Shown here in pieces: positions 54,467 through 62,882 of a DNA stretch of 64,000 nucleotides. The notes under the pieces were generated by a model. It had not been told where the DNA came from. It searched no databases and was given only the letters and a program-made list of their open reading frames with translations. The translations under genes and the position numbers were made by a program. Origin of the DNA: Actinomadura luzonensis. GTDB lineage: Bacteria; Actinomycetota; Actinomycetes; Streptosporangiales; Streptosporangiaceae. Positions within the stretch are counted from its first letter, which is position 1. The number at the start of each line of letters is the position of its first letter. The stretch covers positions 3,663,001-3,727,000 of the forward strand of contig NZ_JAKRKC020000001.1 of the NCBI RefSeq assembly GCF_022664455.2, in the 5' to 3' direction.

Positions 54467-55036
54467 CTAGCCCGGGAAGTTCTTCGGGTTGACCGAGCTG
54501 GTGCGGGCGTTGCCGCCCCGCACGGGGTTGAGGGTCAGGGTGTAGATCTTGTAGCGGATCTGCGTCGAGGTGCGGACGGTGGAGTAGCGCAGCCGGTCGT
54601 CGAAGCGCTGGTACGTGGCCGCGCGGGTGAAGCGGTGCGAGGAGGTGCTGTAGCGGTAGCCGGTGGTGAAGTAGATGCGGTACGTGCCGTCGCGCACGTC
54701 CTTGATGCTGGCCGAGGAGTGGGCGCGGACGTAGATGCTGATCGCCTTGGTGCCGCCGCGGACCAGGATGACGACGCCGTCCCTGGACAGGCCGTTCTTG
54801 ATCTTCAGGACGCCGCGGCCGCCGCTGATGCGGTCGAAGAGGATCGCGCCGTTGCGCGGGCGCGCGGCGGCGGACGAGGCGGCGGCCTGCGGGGCCGCGG
54901 CCACAGCGCTGACGGCAGTGGTGCTGACGGTGGTGGTGCTCGCGGTGGCCCCGGCCGGGGTGGCCGCCACCAGGGCGCCGGCCAGCGTGACCGCGGCGAT
55001 GAGGCCGGTTCGCGACGCCAGAAGCGTGTTCTTCAC
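54467..55036 (-). CDS. small secreted protein of unknown function
   Basis: 189 residues from GTG 55036, chosen because GGAG lies 8 nt upstream and a Sec signal peptide follows directly (VKNTLLASRTGLIAAVTLAGALVAATPAGA). A Thr/Ser/Ala-rich linker (to about residue 65) leads to a beta-rich domain with GGRGVLKIKNGLSRDGVVILV and the aromatic repeats TYRIYFTTGYRYSTSSHRFTRAATYQRFDDRLRYST. I do not recognise a named family; the aromatic-rich strands resemble proteins annotated as conserved secreted in Streptomyces. It may be co-transcribed with the DUF2804 gene. Confidence 0.75.
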   Translation of the reverse strand: MKNTLLASRTGLIAAVTLAGALVAATPAGATASTTTVSTTAVSAVAAAPQAAASSAAARPRNGAILFDRISGGRGVLKIKNGLSRDGVVILVRGGTKAISIYVRAHSSASIKDVRDGTYRIYFTTGYRYSTSSHRFTRAATYQRFDDRLRYSTVRTSTQIRYKIYTLTLNPVRGGNARTSSVNPKNFPG

Positions 55037-55155
55037 GCGAACGTCTCCTTTTGAGGGGGGAACATGGTCAAACCAGGCCCACGATAGAGAACCCAGGCGC
55101 TCCGGCCCACCTGTTATCGGGTACTCGCCCTCTTTTTCGCGTTTCCGCGGCCGGG

Positions 55156-56048
55156 TCAGGCTGATGTGGAGGTGACCTCGCGGGCGAAGGCCAGCGAGGC
55201 GGCGAAGCACTCCTCGACCACCTGCTCGCCGACGCCGGCCCACAGGTGGTCGGCGTCCGGCACCGGCCGCAGGTCCGCGCGCGCCCCGGCGGCGCGCAGG
55301 GCCTCGGCCAGGCGGGCGCTCTGCGCGGCGGGGACGCGGGTGTCGGCGGTGCCGTGCAGGAGCAGGAACGGCGGCGCGTCCGGCGTCACGTGCGCGACGG
55401 GGCTGGCCGCGCGGGCCGCCCCGGGGTCCTCGGCGGCGGGGCGGCCCAGCAGCAGGGCCTCGTACGTGCGCCGGGGTCGGCCGGGTCGAGCGGCCCGTCG
55501 TGGTCGGCGGCGAGCGCGGCCAGGTCGGTGGGCGGGTACCAGGCGACGCAGCCGCGCACGCCGGGCTCGGTGAGCGCGGCCAGCGCGGCGAGGTGGCCGC
55601 CGGCCGACTCGCCCCACACGACGGTGCGGGCGGCGTCCACGGCCAGCTCGCCGGCGCGGGCGCGCAGCCAGCCGAGCGCGGCGCGCACGTCGTCGAGCTG
55701 GGCGGGGTACGGGGCCTCGCCGGACAGCCGGTAGGCGGGGCAGGCCACGGCGAACCCGGCCCCGGCCAGCAGGGCGGGCGGCCCCGGACGCCAGTGCCGG
55801 AAGCGGGGGCCGAAGTCGCCGCGCAGGCCCCTGCGCCAGCCGCCGCCGTGCAGGAACACCACCAGCGGGGCGGGTCCCGCCGCGCCCGCGGGCAGCCACA
55901 GGTCGAGCTCCAGGGGGCGGGTGCCGTCGCGGAGGGCGTACACGGCGCCGCGCAGCAGCCGCGCGCCGGGGCCGTCCGGGTGGGCGGGGGCGGGCAGCGG
56001 CAGGGCGGCCGGGTCCGGGGGCGCGGTCAGCTCCGGCAGGGTCGTCAT
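55156..56048 (-). pseudogene. alpha/beta hydrolase (esterase) interrupted by a one-base frameshift
   Basis: The N-terminal two thirds from ATG 56048 carry HGGGWRRGL (oxyanion) and WGESAGGHLAAL (nucleophile Ser). The C-terminal third with the acid/His part (LLLHGTADTRVPAAQS, DADHLW) is in another frame. The switch lies at the GGGG run 55473-55476; restoring one base joins LDPADP to RRTYEALLLGRP smoothly. The complete enzyme would have about 297 residues. It follows the cupin gene in the same direction (61-bp gap), so the two probably form an operon controlled by the divergent AraC regulator. Either a recent pseudogene or a sequencing indel. Confidence 0.8.
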
Positions 56049-56109
56049 CGTGCTGGTCCTCACGGGTGCGGGGCGGGCGGGTCCGGGACGGCGGGTCCAG
56101 GACGGCGGG

Positions 56110-56670
56110 TCAGGGGCTCGTGTGCCACTGGTGGCCGGGCAGGAAGCGCACGTCGTACCGCTGCGGCACGGTGCCGAACGCGGCGGGCTCGGGCACGACC
56201 GGCTCCTTGGGCAGGCCGAGCGCGTCGGTGGGCGCGCCCAGCGACTCGAAGAAGCGCTCGAACGTGCCGCCGGGCCCGGCCGCGACGCCGACGATCAGGC
56301 TGTCGTGGCGCTCGATGCGGTAGGCGTGCGGGCAGCCCTTCGGGACGAAGCCGAAGTCGCCGGCCGTCAGCAGCCGCTCGCTCTGCTCGCCCCGCAGGTC
56401 CTCGACGAAGACCCGCACGGCGCCCTGGGTGACGTAGAAGACCTCGTAGGTGCCGGGGTGGGCGTGGGCGGGGATGGTCTCGCCCTTGGGGCCCTGGCAG
56501 GTGAAGAAGTTGAAGGTGTTCTCGGTCTGCTCGCCGCCCGCGTAGACGGTGAACAGGTCGCCGAACAGGTGGGCGCGGTCGCCCATGCCCTTCTCGACGA
56601 AGTACGGGACGCCGGGCTCGGCGGGCAGGTGCGAGCGGGCGCGGTACCGGGTGGCGTACTCGATCGTCAC
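56110..56670 (-). CDS. cupin protein, quercetin 2,3-dioxygenase-like
   Basis: A 186-residue cupin with metal ligands in the first motif ETIPAHAHPGTYEVFYVTQGAVRVFVED (His, His, Glu) and the second motif FVPKGCPHAYRIE (His). The pattern FNFFTCQGPKGETIPAHAHP matches the quercetinase-type cupins of actinobacteria and fungi, which cleave flavonols with O2; other substrates are possible. It starts at GTG 56670 behind GGAGG. A 12-bp palindrome CCGGACGTCCGG (56679-56690) overlaps this ribosome-binding region and could be an operator. It is divergent from the AraC gene. Confidence 0.85.
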   Translation of the reverse strand: MTIEYATRYRARSHLPAEPGVPYFVEKGMGDRAHLFGDLFTVYAGGEQTENTFNFFTCQGPKGETIPAHAHPGTYEVFYVTQGAVRVFVEDLRGEQSERLLTAGDFGFVPKGCPHAYRIERHDSLIVGVAAGPGGTFERFFESLGAPTDALGLPKEPVVPEPAAFGTVPQRYDVRFLPGHQWHTSP

Positions 56671-56678
56671 GTGGACCT

Positions 56679-56690
56679 CCGGACGTCCGG
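56679..56690. promoter_or_regulatory. 12-bp palindrome at the cupin gene ribosome-binding site
   Basis: CCGGACGTCCGG, a perfect palindrome 9 bp upstream of the cupin GTG start, in the divergent region shared with the AraC-family gene. Operator role inferred from position only; GC-rich palindromes arise easily by chance here. Confidence 0.35.
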
Positions 56691-56811
56691 GGAAAGGGGC
56701 TGGTCAGGCGGCACGACGACGCTGTCTCACGGTTTTCGGTCACGCTGGCTCCGCCACGTCACACGGTAGCCCCAGGCGAAGCCGGGCAAGCCGTACACTT
56801 GGCGACACACC

Positions 56812-57771
56812 ATGAAGAAAAACGGTCACCGGCGGGACGACGTGCCGGAGCTGCCCTACCGGCCCGCGCCGGGCGCGCCGCCCGGCGTCGAGGTGCTGGA
56901 CCTGCCGCGGCTCGCCGCGCGCCGCCGCGCGCAGGGCGCCGACCCGTACGCGCCGCGGCGGCTCGGCTTCCACGAGCTGATCGCGGTGCACGCGGGCACG
57001 GTGCGGTGCGCGGCCGGCTGGAGCGTGCACGAGGTGGGGCCGGGGAGCTGGTTCTGGGTCCGGCCGGGGCAGGTCCACCAGTACCTCGGCGACCTGTCCG
57101 CGGCCGAGGCCACGGTGATCCTCTTCCCCACGGGCTTCCTCGACCGCGTGTCGGGCGCGGCGGCCGGCGTGGACCGGCGGGTCCGCCGCGCGCCGCTGAC
57201 CCCGGCGGGCGCCCAGCGCACGGCCGTGGAGCAGGTGCTGGAGCTGCTGCGCGGCGAGTATGCCCGGCTCGCGGACCTGCCGCTGGAGGCGCACATCGAG
57301 GTGATGCGCCACCTGCTGTCGGTCCTGCTGCTGCGCCTGGCGCACCTGCGGGGCGGGACGGCCGGGGAGAGCGCGGGCAACGAGGCGTTCCTGCGGCTGC
57401 AGGAGGCGGTGGAGCGCGACTTCGCCCGCACCCACAAGGTGGCGGACTACGCGGCCCGGCTCGGCTACAGCGTGCGCACCCTGACCCGCGCGGCGCACGC
57501 GGTGGCCGGGCGCGGAGCCAAGCGCCTCATCGACGACCGGGTGCTGCTGGAGGCCAAGCGGCTGCTGGTGCACACCGACCTGCCGGCGTCGGCGGTGGGC
57601 GACCGGGTGGGGTTCGCGCACCCGACGGCGTTCGGGGCGTTCTTCCGGCGGCGCACGGGGATGACGCCGGCGACGTTCCGCGCCGTCACCCGCGGCGCCG
57701 CCCCCGACCCGGCCGCCGGCGGGTGGGCCGCTCAGGAGCCGCCGAGCACGGCCAGCGCCTCCTCGACGTAG
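56812..57771 (+). CDS. AraC family transcriptional regulator
   Basis: A 319-residue regulator. An N-terminal cupin-like sensing domain (LGFHELIAVHAGTVRCAAGWSVHEVGPGSWFWVRPGQVHQYL) is followed by the AraC double helix-turn-helix at about residues 205-300: TRTHKVADYAARLGYSVRTLTRAAHAVAGRGAKRLIDDRVLLEAKRLLVHTDLPASAVGDRVGFAHPTAFGAFFRRRTGMTPATFR, with motif lines shown here in two parts of the same domain. It probably activates the divergent cupin-hydrolase genes. Its last 40 bp overlap the convergent TetR gene, adding a tail not typical of the family. Confidence 0.9.
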   Translation: MKKNGHRRDDVPELPYRPAPGAPPGVEVLDLPRLAARRRAQGADPYAPRRLGFHELIAVHAGTVRCAAGWSVHEVGPGSWFWVRPGQVHQYLGDLSAAEATVILFPTGFLDRVSGAAAGVDRRVRRAPLTPAGAQRTAVEQVLELLRGEYARLADLPLEAHIEVMRHLLSVLLLRLAHLRGGTAGESAGNEAFLRLQEAVERDFARTHKVADYAARLGYSVRTLTRAAHAVAGRGAKRLIDDRVLLEAKRLLVHTDLPASAVGDRVGFAHPTAFGAFFRRRTGMTPATFRAVTRGAAPDPAAGGWAAQEPPSTASASST

Positions 57772-58310
57772 GAGAGCAGCGGGCGCACCCGCCCGTCGAG
57801 GTGCCACTGCTCCAGCGAGCCGAAGTAGACCCCGAACCAGTACGCGCGGGCGGTGACCCGGGCGCGGACGGGCGGCACGCCGGCGGCGGTCAGCAGGTCG
57901 GTGAGGCGGCGGCTGCCCTCGTCCAGCCCGGCGTGGACGGCGGCCCGCACCGCGGGCTCCTCCAGCACGTACCGCATGCCGCGCCACGGCTCCGACCGGG
58001 GCACCCCGTCCTGGGGCGGCGGGCCGGCGATGGCGGCGACCAGGCGGCGCATCGTGCCGGGCAGGTCGGCGGGGTCGAGGTGCGGCTTCAGCCCGTCGCC
58101 GCCGACCGCCGTGTGCGGGTCGGTGGTGAACAGGCCCTCCTTGGTGCCGAAGTAGCGGTAGAAGGTGCGCGGCGAGACGCCGGCGGCCGCGGCGATCCGC
58201 TCGACCGTGACCTCGGCGTAGCCGTGCTCGTCGAAGAGGTCCATCGCGGTGGTGATGATGTGGTGCACCGCGGCGAGGCGGTTGCGCTCACGGAGGGTCA
58301 GCGCCATCAC
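57732..58310 (-). CDS. TetR family transcriptional regulator
   Basis: A 192-residue TetR protein. The DNA-binding domain is LRERNRLAAVHHIITTAMDLFDEHGYAEVTVERIAAAAGVSPRTFYRYFGTKEGLF; the C-terminal ligand domain is helical, with PWRGMRYVLEEPAVRAAVHAGLDEG. ATG 58310 and ATG 58307 are both possible starts. Upstream are two 15-bp palindromes in tandem, indicating autoregulation and control of the divergent membrane-protein gene at 58406. The 3' end overlaps the AraC gene by 40 bp, tail to tail. Confidence 0.92.
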   Translation of the reverse strand: MMALTLRERNRLAAVHHIITTAMDLFDEHGYAEVTVERIAAAAGVSPRTFYRYFGTKEGLFTTDPHTAVGGDGLKPHLDPADLPGTMRRLVAAIAGPPPQDGVPRSEPWRGMRYVLEEPAVRAAVHAGLDEGSRRLTDLLTAAGVPPVRARVTARAYWFGVYFGSLEQWHLDGRVRPLLSYVEEALAVLGGS

Positions 58311-58326
58311 AGCAGGCTATCACGTC

Positions 58327-58359
58327 CTGCCATGATGGCAGTATCTGCCACATTGACAG
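58327..58359. promoter_or_regulatory. tandem TetR operators
   Basis: CTGCCAT-G-ATGGCAG (58327-58341) is a perfect 7+1+7 palindrome. CTGCCAC-A-TTGACAG (58345-58359) is an imperfect copy in the same format 18 bp on. They lie between the TetR start (58310) and the divergent gene at 58406, suited to two TetR dimers. Confidence 0.75.
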
Positions 58360-58405
58360 AAGGTGACAGCGGCGGGACGATGGCAGGGAAGCTCACGAGA
58401 AGCAG

Positions 58406-58885
58406 GTGACGGACATGCCCGTCCACGTAATCGCCGCTCATCTGGTGGTCATCACCGCCCCGCTCACGGCCCTGCTGGCGCTCGGCTACGCCTGGCGTCC
58501 GGGGATCCGGCGCGCCCTGCGCCTCCCCCTCGTCGCGGCCGGCGTGCTCAACGTGGCGCTCGCGGTCTGGGCCGAGGAGGCGGGCTCCACCCTCTACGAG
58601 GCGCTGCGGGCGTCCGCCGCGCGGGCCGGGAAGGACCTGCCGGCGACGGTCCTCGCGCACGCCCACCAGGGCGACGCCCTGACGGCGGTCTCGTTCGCGC
58701 TGGCGGTGACCGTGCTCGCGGTGGTCTGGTGGGTGCTCGCGCCCGGCCGGGCGCGCGGCGCGGGGGCGGTCGCCGCCTCCTGCCTGCTGACCGCGGCCGT
58801 GGCCGCCGTCTGGTGGTACACCGGGACCACGCTGGTGGCGGGTCTGGAGTCGGTGTGGGCCCAGCACGTCATGTGGCCGTCCTGA
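58406..58885 (+). CDS. integral membrane protein, DUF2231-like
   Basis: A 159-residue protein with four TM helices: HVIAAHLVVITAPLTALLALGYA, LPLVAAGVLNVALAVWA, VSFALAVTVLAVVWWVLA and AASCLLTAAVAAVWWYTG. The beginning MPVHVIAAHLVVITAPL and the His residues at helix ends resemble DUF2231 membrane proteins; this assignment is tentative. GTG 58406 or ATG 58415 may start it. It lies divergent from TetR across the tandem operators and is its likely target. Confidence 0.7.
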   Translation: MTDMPVHVIAAHLVVITAPLTALLALGYAWRPGIRRALRLPLVAAGVLNVALAVWAEEAGSTLYEALRASAARAGKDLPATVLAHAHQGDALTAVSFALAVTVLAVVWWVLAPGRARGAGAVAASCLLTAAVAAVWWYTGTTLVAGLESVWAQHVMWPS

Positions 58886-58928
58886 GCCCGGCTCCCGGGG
58901 CCGGGAACGCCGGCCCCGGAGCGGGCGC

Positions 58929-59801
58929 TCAGCCCTCCAGCACCTCGCGCAGCCGCGCCGCGAAGCCGTCGGGGTCGCCCGGCATGCCGAACGTGTCGTC
59001 CAGGAACCCGCCGTGGTTGCTGGGGAAGGTGACGGGCTCGACGCCGAGCCGGCCCGCGACCGCCACGCCGCCGCGGTGCGCCATCTCGCCCGCCGACTCG
59101 GCGCCGACGCCGATCACGATCCGGGTGGACGCGGCGCGCAGCGCGTCGAAGTCGTGCTCGTGGTGGGTGCAGGAGATGAGGTTCTGCCCGAGCAGCGCGT
59201 CGTCGCGGGAGCCGTCGTCCTCGGCCGGCAGGCCGAACATGGCCGGGTCGGGGGCCGGGCGGTCGGCGAAGTCGGCCGGGATGTCGCCCTTCAGGCCGAC
59301 GATCGTGATGAACTGCGCCATCGCCGGGCCGAGCCCGTCCTGCCGGTACGTCCTGCTGATGCCCTGGATCGCGGCCAGCGCCTGCTCGCGGTCCGGCAGC
59401 ACCTGGGCGGCGGGCGGCTCGTGCGCGACGAGCGTGCGCACCTGCTCCGGGTGCCGGGCCACCAGCACCAGCGCGTTGACCGCGCCGCCGCTGCTGGCGA
59501 AGACGTCCACCGGCCCGCCGCCGGCCTCGGCGATCAGCCGGTGCAGGTCGTCGGCGTGCTGCTCGGGCGTGGACTCCTCACCCGGCTCGCCGGTCTTGCG
59601 GCTCTCGCCCACGCCGCGCGGGTCGTAGGTGACGATCGTGCGCTCCGGCAGGCGCTCGGCCAGCGCGACGAACCCGGCCGCCCCCATGGGCGAGCCGATC
59701 AGCAGCAGCACGGGCCGGCCCGAGGGCTCGGCGGCCTCGCGCACCTCGTAGTGGAGGACCGCGCCGGGCACCTCGAGGGTGTGGGTCTTGAACTCTCGCA
59801 T
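58929..59801 (-). CDS. alpha/beta hydrolase fold protein
   Basis: A 290-residue hydrolase. The strand/oxyanion region is PVLLLIGSPMGAAGFVALAERL and the typical YDPRGVGES follows. The nucleophile Ser is in VFASSGGAVNALVLVARHPE (elbow S-S-G-G) and the His in FPSNHGGFLDDTFG. The family includes esterases, haloperoxidase-like and epoxide-hydrolase-like enzymes; substrate unknown. It is preceded by a CGAAGGAGCG-type ribosome-binding region and followed by no obvious terminator. It may be transcribed together with, or separately from, the aminotransferase gene upstream (78-bp gap). Confidence 0.88.
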   Translation of the reverse strand: MREFKTHTLEVPGAVLHYEVREAAEPSGRPVLLLIGSPMGAAGFVALAERLPERTIVTYDPRGVGESRKTGEPGEESTPEQHADDLHRLIAEAGGGPVDVFASSGGAVNALVLVARHPEQVRTLVAHEPPAAQVLPDREQALAAIQGISRTYRQDGLGPAMAQFITIVGLKGDIPADFADRPAPDPAMFGLPAEDDGSRDDALLGQNLISCTHHEHDFDALRAASTRIVIGVGAESAGEMAHRGGVAVAGRLGVEPVTFPSNHGGFLDDTFGMPGDPDGFAARLREVLEG

Positions 59802-59879
59802 TTTTCGCTCCTTCGTCGCTTCCCCTGTATGGACCGGCCGGGCCGCCGGAACTCATCGCCGGCCCGGCGGCCGGGCGGC

Positions 59880-60674
59880 TCAGGGGCTGACGGGCGGTTC
59901 GTCCTGGTAGGCCCGGTGCAACAGCTTCACGAACGACGGGGCCGGGGGCAAGTCGGCGGCCCCGATCCGGTGCACGGGGACTGCGGGCGTCCAGGAGTTC
60001 ATGACCACGGCGCCGGCCAGGCCGGGCAGGTCGTCGAGGGTGACCTCGCGGTCGAGCTGCGGGACGCCGAGCGCGGCCAGCCGGCGGCGGACGACTCCCA
60101 TGGTGACGCCGCCCAGCCGCGCGGCCACCGGCCACACGACAGCCGAGCCGTCCCAGAAGGCGAGGTTCCAGATGGTGGCCTCGCTGAGCCGGCCCCGCCG
60201 GTCGACGAACGCGGCGTCGTCGAGGCCCTCGGCCGCCGCGCGGCGCAGGTGGTAGGTCTTGGCCGCCTCGCCGGCCTGCTTGACGTGCGGGAGGAACCGC
60301 TCGTGCGCGGCGGCCGCGAGCGCCAGCGGGCCCTCGGGAGGAGTGGCGGCCGGTCCGGTGCGCACCAGGACATCCGGCTCGGCGCCGGCGGCGGCGAACC
60401 CGGGCGCGTACACGTGGGCCGTCAGCGACAGGTCGGGCGGGCCGGCCGCGACGGCGGCGCGCAGGAAGGACCGCACCCGCTCGTCGGACAGCGTGCGGCC
60501 GAACAGCTCGGCCGAGGCGGCGCGCAGCCGTTCCAGGTGCAGGTCGAGGCCGCGCACCCGGCCGTCGCGGACCTGCATGGCGGTGAAGTGGGCGTAGCCG
60601 GCGAAGGCGAGCGGCGCGAGGTCGCCGGCGGTCGCCGGGCGGCCGTTGAGGTGGGCGGCCCAGATGGTCGGCAT
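59880..60674 (-). CDS. class IV aminotransferase (branched-chain aminotransferase / 4-amino-4-deoxychorismate lyase fold)
   Basis: A 264-residue fold-type IV PLP enzyme. The PLP Lys is in AGEAAKTYHLRRAAAEGLDDAAFVDRRGRLSEATIWNLAF, where the following D-x3-R-G-x-L-S-E-A-T is the class signature. PLP-phosphate contacts come from LGGVTMGVVRR and VVMNSWTPAVPV. Short members of this class are 4-amino-4-deoxychorismate lyases or D/L-amino acid aminotransferases, which cannot be told apart here. ATG 60674 is taken, with AAAGGGA upstream. It is divergent from the DUF4097 lipoprotein gene. Confidence 0.88.
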   Translation of the reverse strand: MPTIWAAHLNGRPATAGDLAPLAFAGYAHFTAMQVRDGRVRGLDLHLERLRAASAELFGRTLSDERVRSFLRAAVAAGPPDLSLTAHVYAPGFAAAGAEPDVLVRTGPAATPPEGPLALAAAAHERFLPHVKQAGEAAKTYHLRRAAAEGLDDAAFVDRRGRLSEATIWNLAFWDGSAVVWPVAARLGGVTMGVVRRRLAALGVPQLDREVTLDDLPGLAGAVVMNSWTPAVPVHRIGAADLPPAPSFVKLLHRAYQDEPPVSP

Positions 60675-60732
60675 GGCGGATCCCTTTCTTCGCTTGCACA
60701 CGCATGCTATCGACCTATGCAACGATCTGGGG

Positions 60733-60756
60733 CGTGGTAGGGCTGGCCCTACCACG
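60733..60756. promoter_or_regulatory. 11-bp perfect inverted repeat in a divergent promoter region
   Basis: CGTGGTAGGGC-TG-GCCCTACCACG lies 58 bp from the aminotransferase start and 85 bp before the lipoprotein ATG. Since both genes point away, it is not a terminator for either. An operator or a 5' leader hairpin is more likely. Confidence 0.6.
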
Positions 60757-60841
60757 CATCGGGGTGACGGCGGCAGTGCCGCGCCGGCGATCCGACCCTA
60801 AGGTCGGGATCGTCCGGTCCGTTGAGCCAGAATCGAGCGTC

Positions 60842-61552
60842 ATGACCATGAAGAGGATCACCGTCATCGCGGGCGTGCTGGCCCTGCCGTGCCTCGGGAT
60901 GGCGACGGGGTGCGGCCTGACCGGCGAGACGAACCACTCCACCGGCGCCTACGAGGTGCCGGATGCCGTGACGGCGCTGCGGGTGACCGCCGACGAGGGC
61001 GAGGTCGAGGTGATCGGCTCCGACCGCCGGACCATCGCGGTGACCGAGCGGCTGAGCTGGCGCAAGAACAAGCCGGCGACCAGTCACGAGGTGCGGGACG
61101 GCACGCTGGAGCTGAAATTCGACTGCCCGACGACGTTCGGGTTCGGCACGGTCGGCGTCGAGTGCGAGGTGGGCTACCGCGTCGAGGTGCCCAAGGGGCT
61201 GCGCGTCGAGGTCAGCTCCGACTCCGGCGACCTCAAGCTGACGGGCCTGTCCGGGGAGCTGCGGGCCCGCACCGACTCGGGGGCGATCGGCGCGGACGGG
61301 CTGGCCGGCGGCCGGGTCACGGCCACGACCGACTCGGGGGACGTCACGCTCGCCTTCACCGGCCCTCCTGACGCCGTCACCACCGAATCCGACTCCGGCC
61401 GGACCGTCGTCCGCGTGCCCGGCGGCCCGTACGACGTGCGGGCCGAGACCGACTCCGGCGAGAAGAAGATCACGGCCGCCACCAGCGCGTCGGCGCAGCG
61501 CCGGATCCGGCTCCGCAGCGACTCCGGCGACCTGGAGGTCGCCACCCCCTGA
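60842..61552 (+). CDS. DUF4097-type beta-solenoid lipoprotein
   Basis: A 236-residue lipoprotein. The signal peptide ITVIAGVLALPCLGMATGC ends in a lipobox (ATGC) whose Cys would be lipidated, placing the protein on the outer face of the membrane. The rest is a repeated adhesin-like solenoid in which SDSGDLKL, TDSGAIGA, TDSGDVTL, SDSGRTVV, TDSGEKKI and SDSGDLEV recur about every 20 residues, the DUF4097/DUF2807 pattern. Function is unknown, possibly envelope sensing or scaffold. ATG 60842 or 60848 may start it. It ends in a hairpin shared with the convergent GH43-like gene. Confidence 0.88.
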   Translation: MTMKRITVIAGVLALPCLGMATGCGLTGETNHSTGAYEVPDAVTALRVTADEGEVEVIGSDRRTIAVTERLSWRKNKPATSHEVRDGTLELKFDCPTTFGFGTVGVECEVGYRVEVPKGLRVEVSSDSGDLKLTGLSGELRARTDSGAIGADGLAGGRVTATTDSGDVTLAFTGPPDAVTTESDSGRTVVRVPGGPYDVRAETDSGEKKITAATSASAQRRIRLRSDSGDLEVATP

Positions 61553-61586
61553 CCCCCGCCCCGCGCGGCCGGGCCGGGGTGGTCAG
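61549..61586. terminator. bidirectional terminator between the lipoprotein and GH43-like genes
   Basis: CTGACC (61549-61554) pairs with GGTCAG (61581-61586), and the stem continues through CCCGCCCC/GGCCGGGG with small bulges. The two convergent stop codons lie in opposite arms. Confidence 0.5.
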
Positions 61587-62843
61587 CCGTTGGGGCGGCG
61601 CTGGACGTACAGGCGGTCGCCTTCCGGGCCCGTCCACTCGACCTTGACGACGCCCGCCACCGCCGCGTCGGCGACGCGGGACGGGTCGGCCCAGTAGCCG
61701 ACGTTGGGGTTGCGGAAGAACGTGGCCCAGAGCTGTCCGCCGCGGTCGCGGAAGAGGTTGTTGTGGCCCGCGCCGACCCCCATCGTCCAGCGCCGCGAGT
61801 AGGGGCCCTCGAAGCGGTCGGAGACGGCGACCACCGCGTCGTACTGGTACTGGGCGCGGCCGGCGCCCGCCGGGTCGTAGGCGTGGCGGGTGGCGCCGTC
61901 GGCCGCGACGGAGGTGCGGTCCCAGGCGGCGTGCATGAGGTAGTACCTGCCCTCGTGCTTGAAGACGTACGCGCCTTCGAGGTACGGCTCCGGCGTGTAC
62001 GGCGTCTGCTGGAAGGCGGGCAGGCCGGTCGTGGGGACGATGTCCTCCATGTCGTCCCGGAACCGGGCGTACAGGTTGTTGTGCAGCACCAGCCAGGCGT
62101 CGTCGCCCTCGGTGTACATGCTGCCGTCGATGTGGTGGTAGGCGCCGGGCTCGATGAAGGCGGGCCCGCCGATGAACGCAGGAACGAGCCGACCTTGCGG
62201 GAGTGGTCGCCCATGCAGGCCACGATGTACCAGCGGCCCCGGAAGTGGTGCACCTCGGGCGCCCAGGCGTTGCCGCGCCTGCCGAAGCGGTCGTCGGTCC
62301 AGTGCTCCTGCCACGGCGCGACGACGGTGCGGCCGGGCCGGTTCTCGCCGGCGAACTCCGGCGACCACACCTTGCCCTTCTCGGCGCCGGGCCTGATGCG
62401 GGTGGTGTCCGCGAGCCGCCACGGGCCGCGCAGGGACGGCGCCACCCACACGAAGATGCCGTCGTTCCAGGGGGCGGCGGCGTTCAGGCCGGGCACGCGG
62501 GTGGTGCCGGTGGCGACGTAGACCGGGCGGCCCCCGACCACGAAGCAGTTGACGTAGGTGTCGCGCATCCAGACCCGGCCCAGCTCCTGGTCGCGGGGGC
62601 GCAGTTCGAGCGGGAGGACGAAGGAGTTGTCCTCGCGCGGCCACAGGTCCAGGCGGGTGTCGGCGAGGCCGTACGGCTCGGGCTCCGGCCAGTTCGCCGG
62701 GTAACGCCGCCGCGCGGCGTCCGTCGTGGCGGCCCGGGCGGGCGTGGCGGGCAGCGTGGCGGGCAGCGCACTCCCGCTCGCCCGGCACGACCGGAGAACG
62801 CGCAGGTCACAACGACCGCGGCCAGCGGCCCGGGACGCCGCAC
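61583..62843 (-). pseudogene. secreted glycoside hydrolase family 43-like protein, broken by two frameshifts
   Basis: The beginning (GTG 62843, RRPGPLAAVVVTCAFSG) looks like a signal peptide. A shift at about 62750-62790 leads to the frame with LPATLPATPARAATTDAARRRYPANWPEPEPYG. That frame runs through WMRDTYVNCFVVGGRPVY (catalytic Asp region), GNAWAPEVHHFRGRWYIVACMGDHSRKVG. A second shift near 62178 (one base missing at CTG-CG) leads to AFIGGPAFIEPGAYHHIDGSMY, YLEGAYVFKHEGRYYLMHAAW (catalytic Glu region) and GAGHNNLFRDRGGQLW. The order fits the five-bladed GH43 propeller (arabinanase/xylosidase type). Quoted segments are separate parts of one protein. Confidence 0.8.
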
Positions 62844-62882
62844 GTCAGTCCGTAACGTTCCGACAACAGAGACGGCGGGCAG

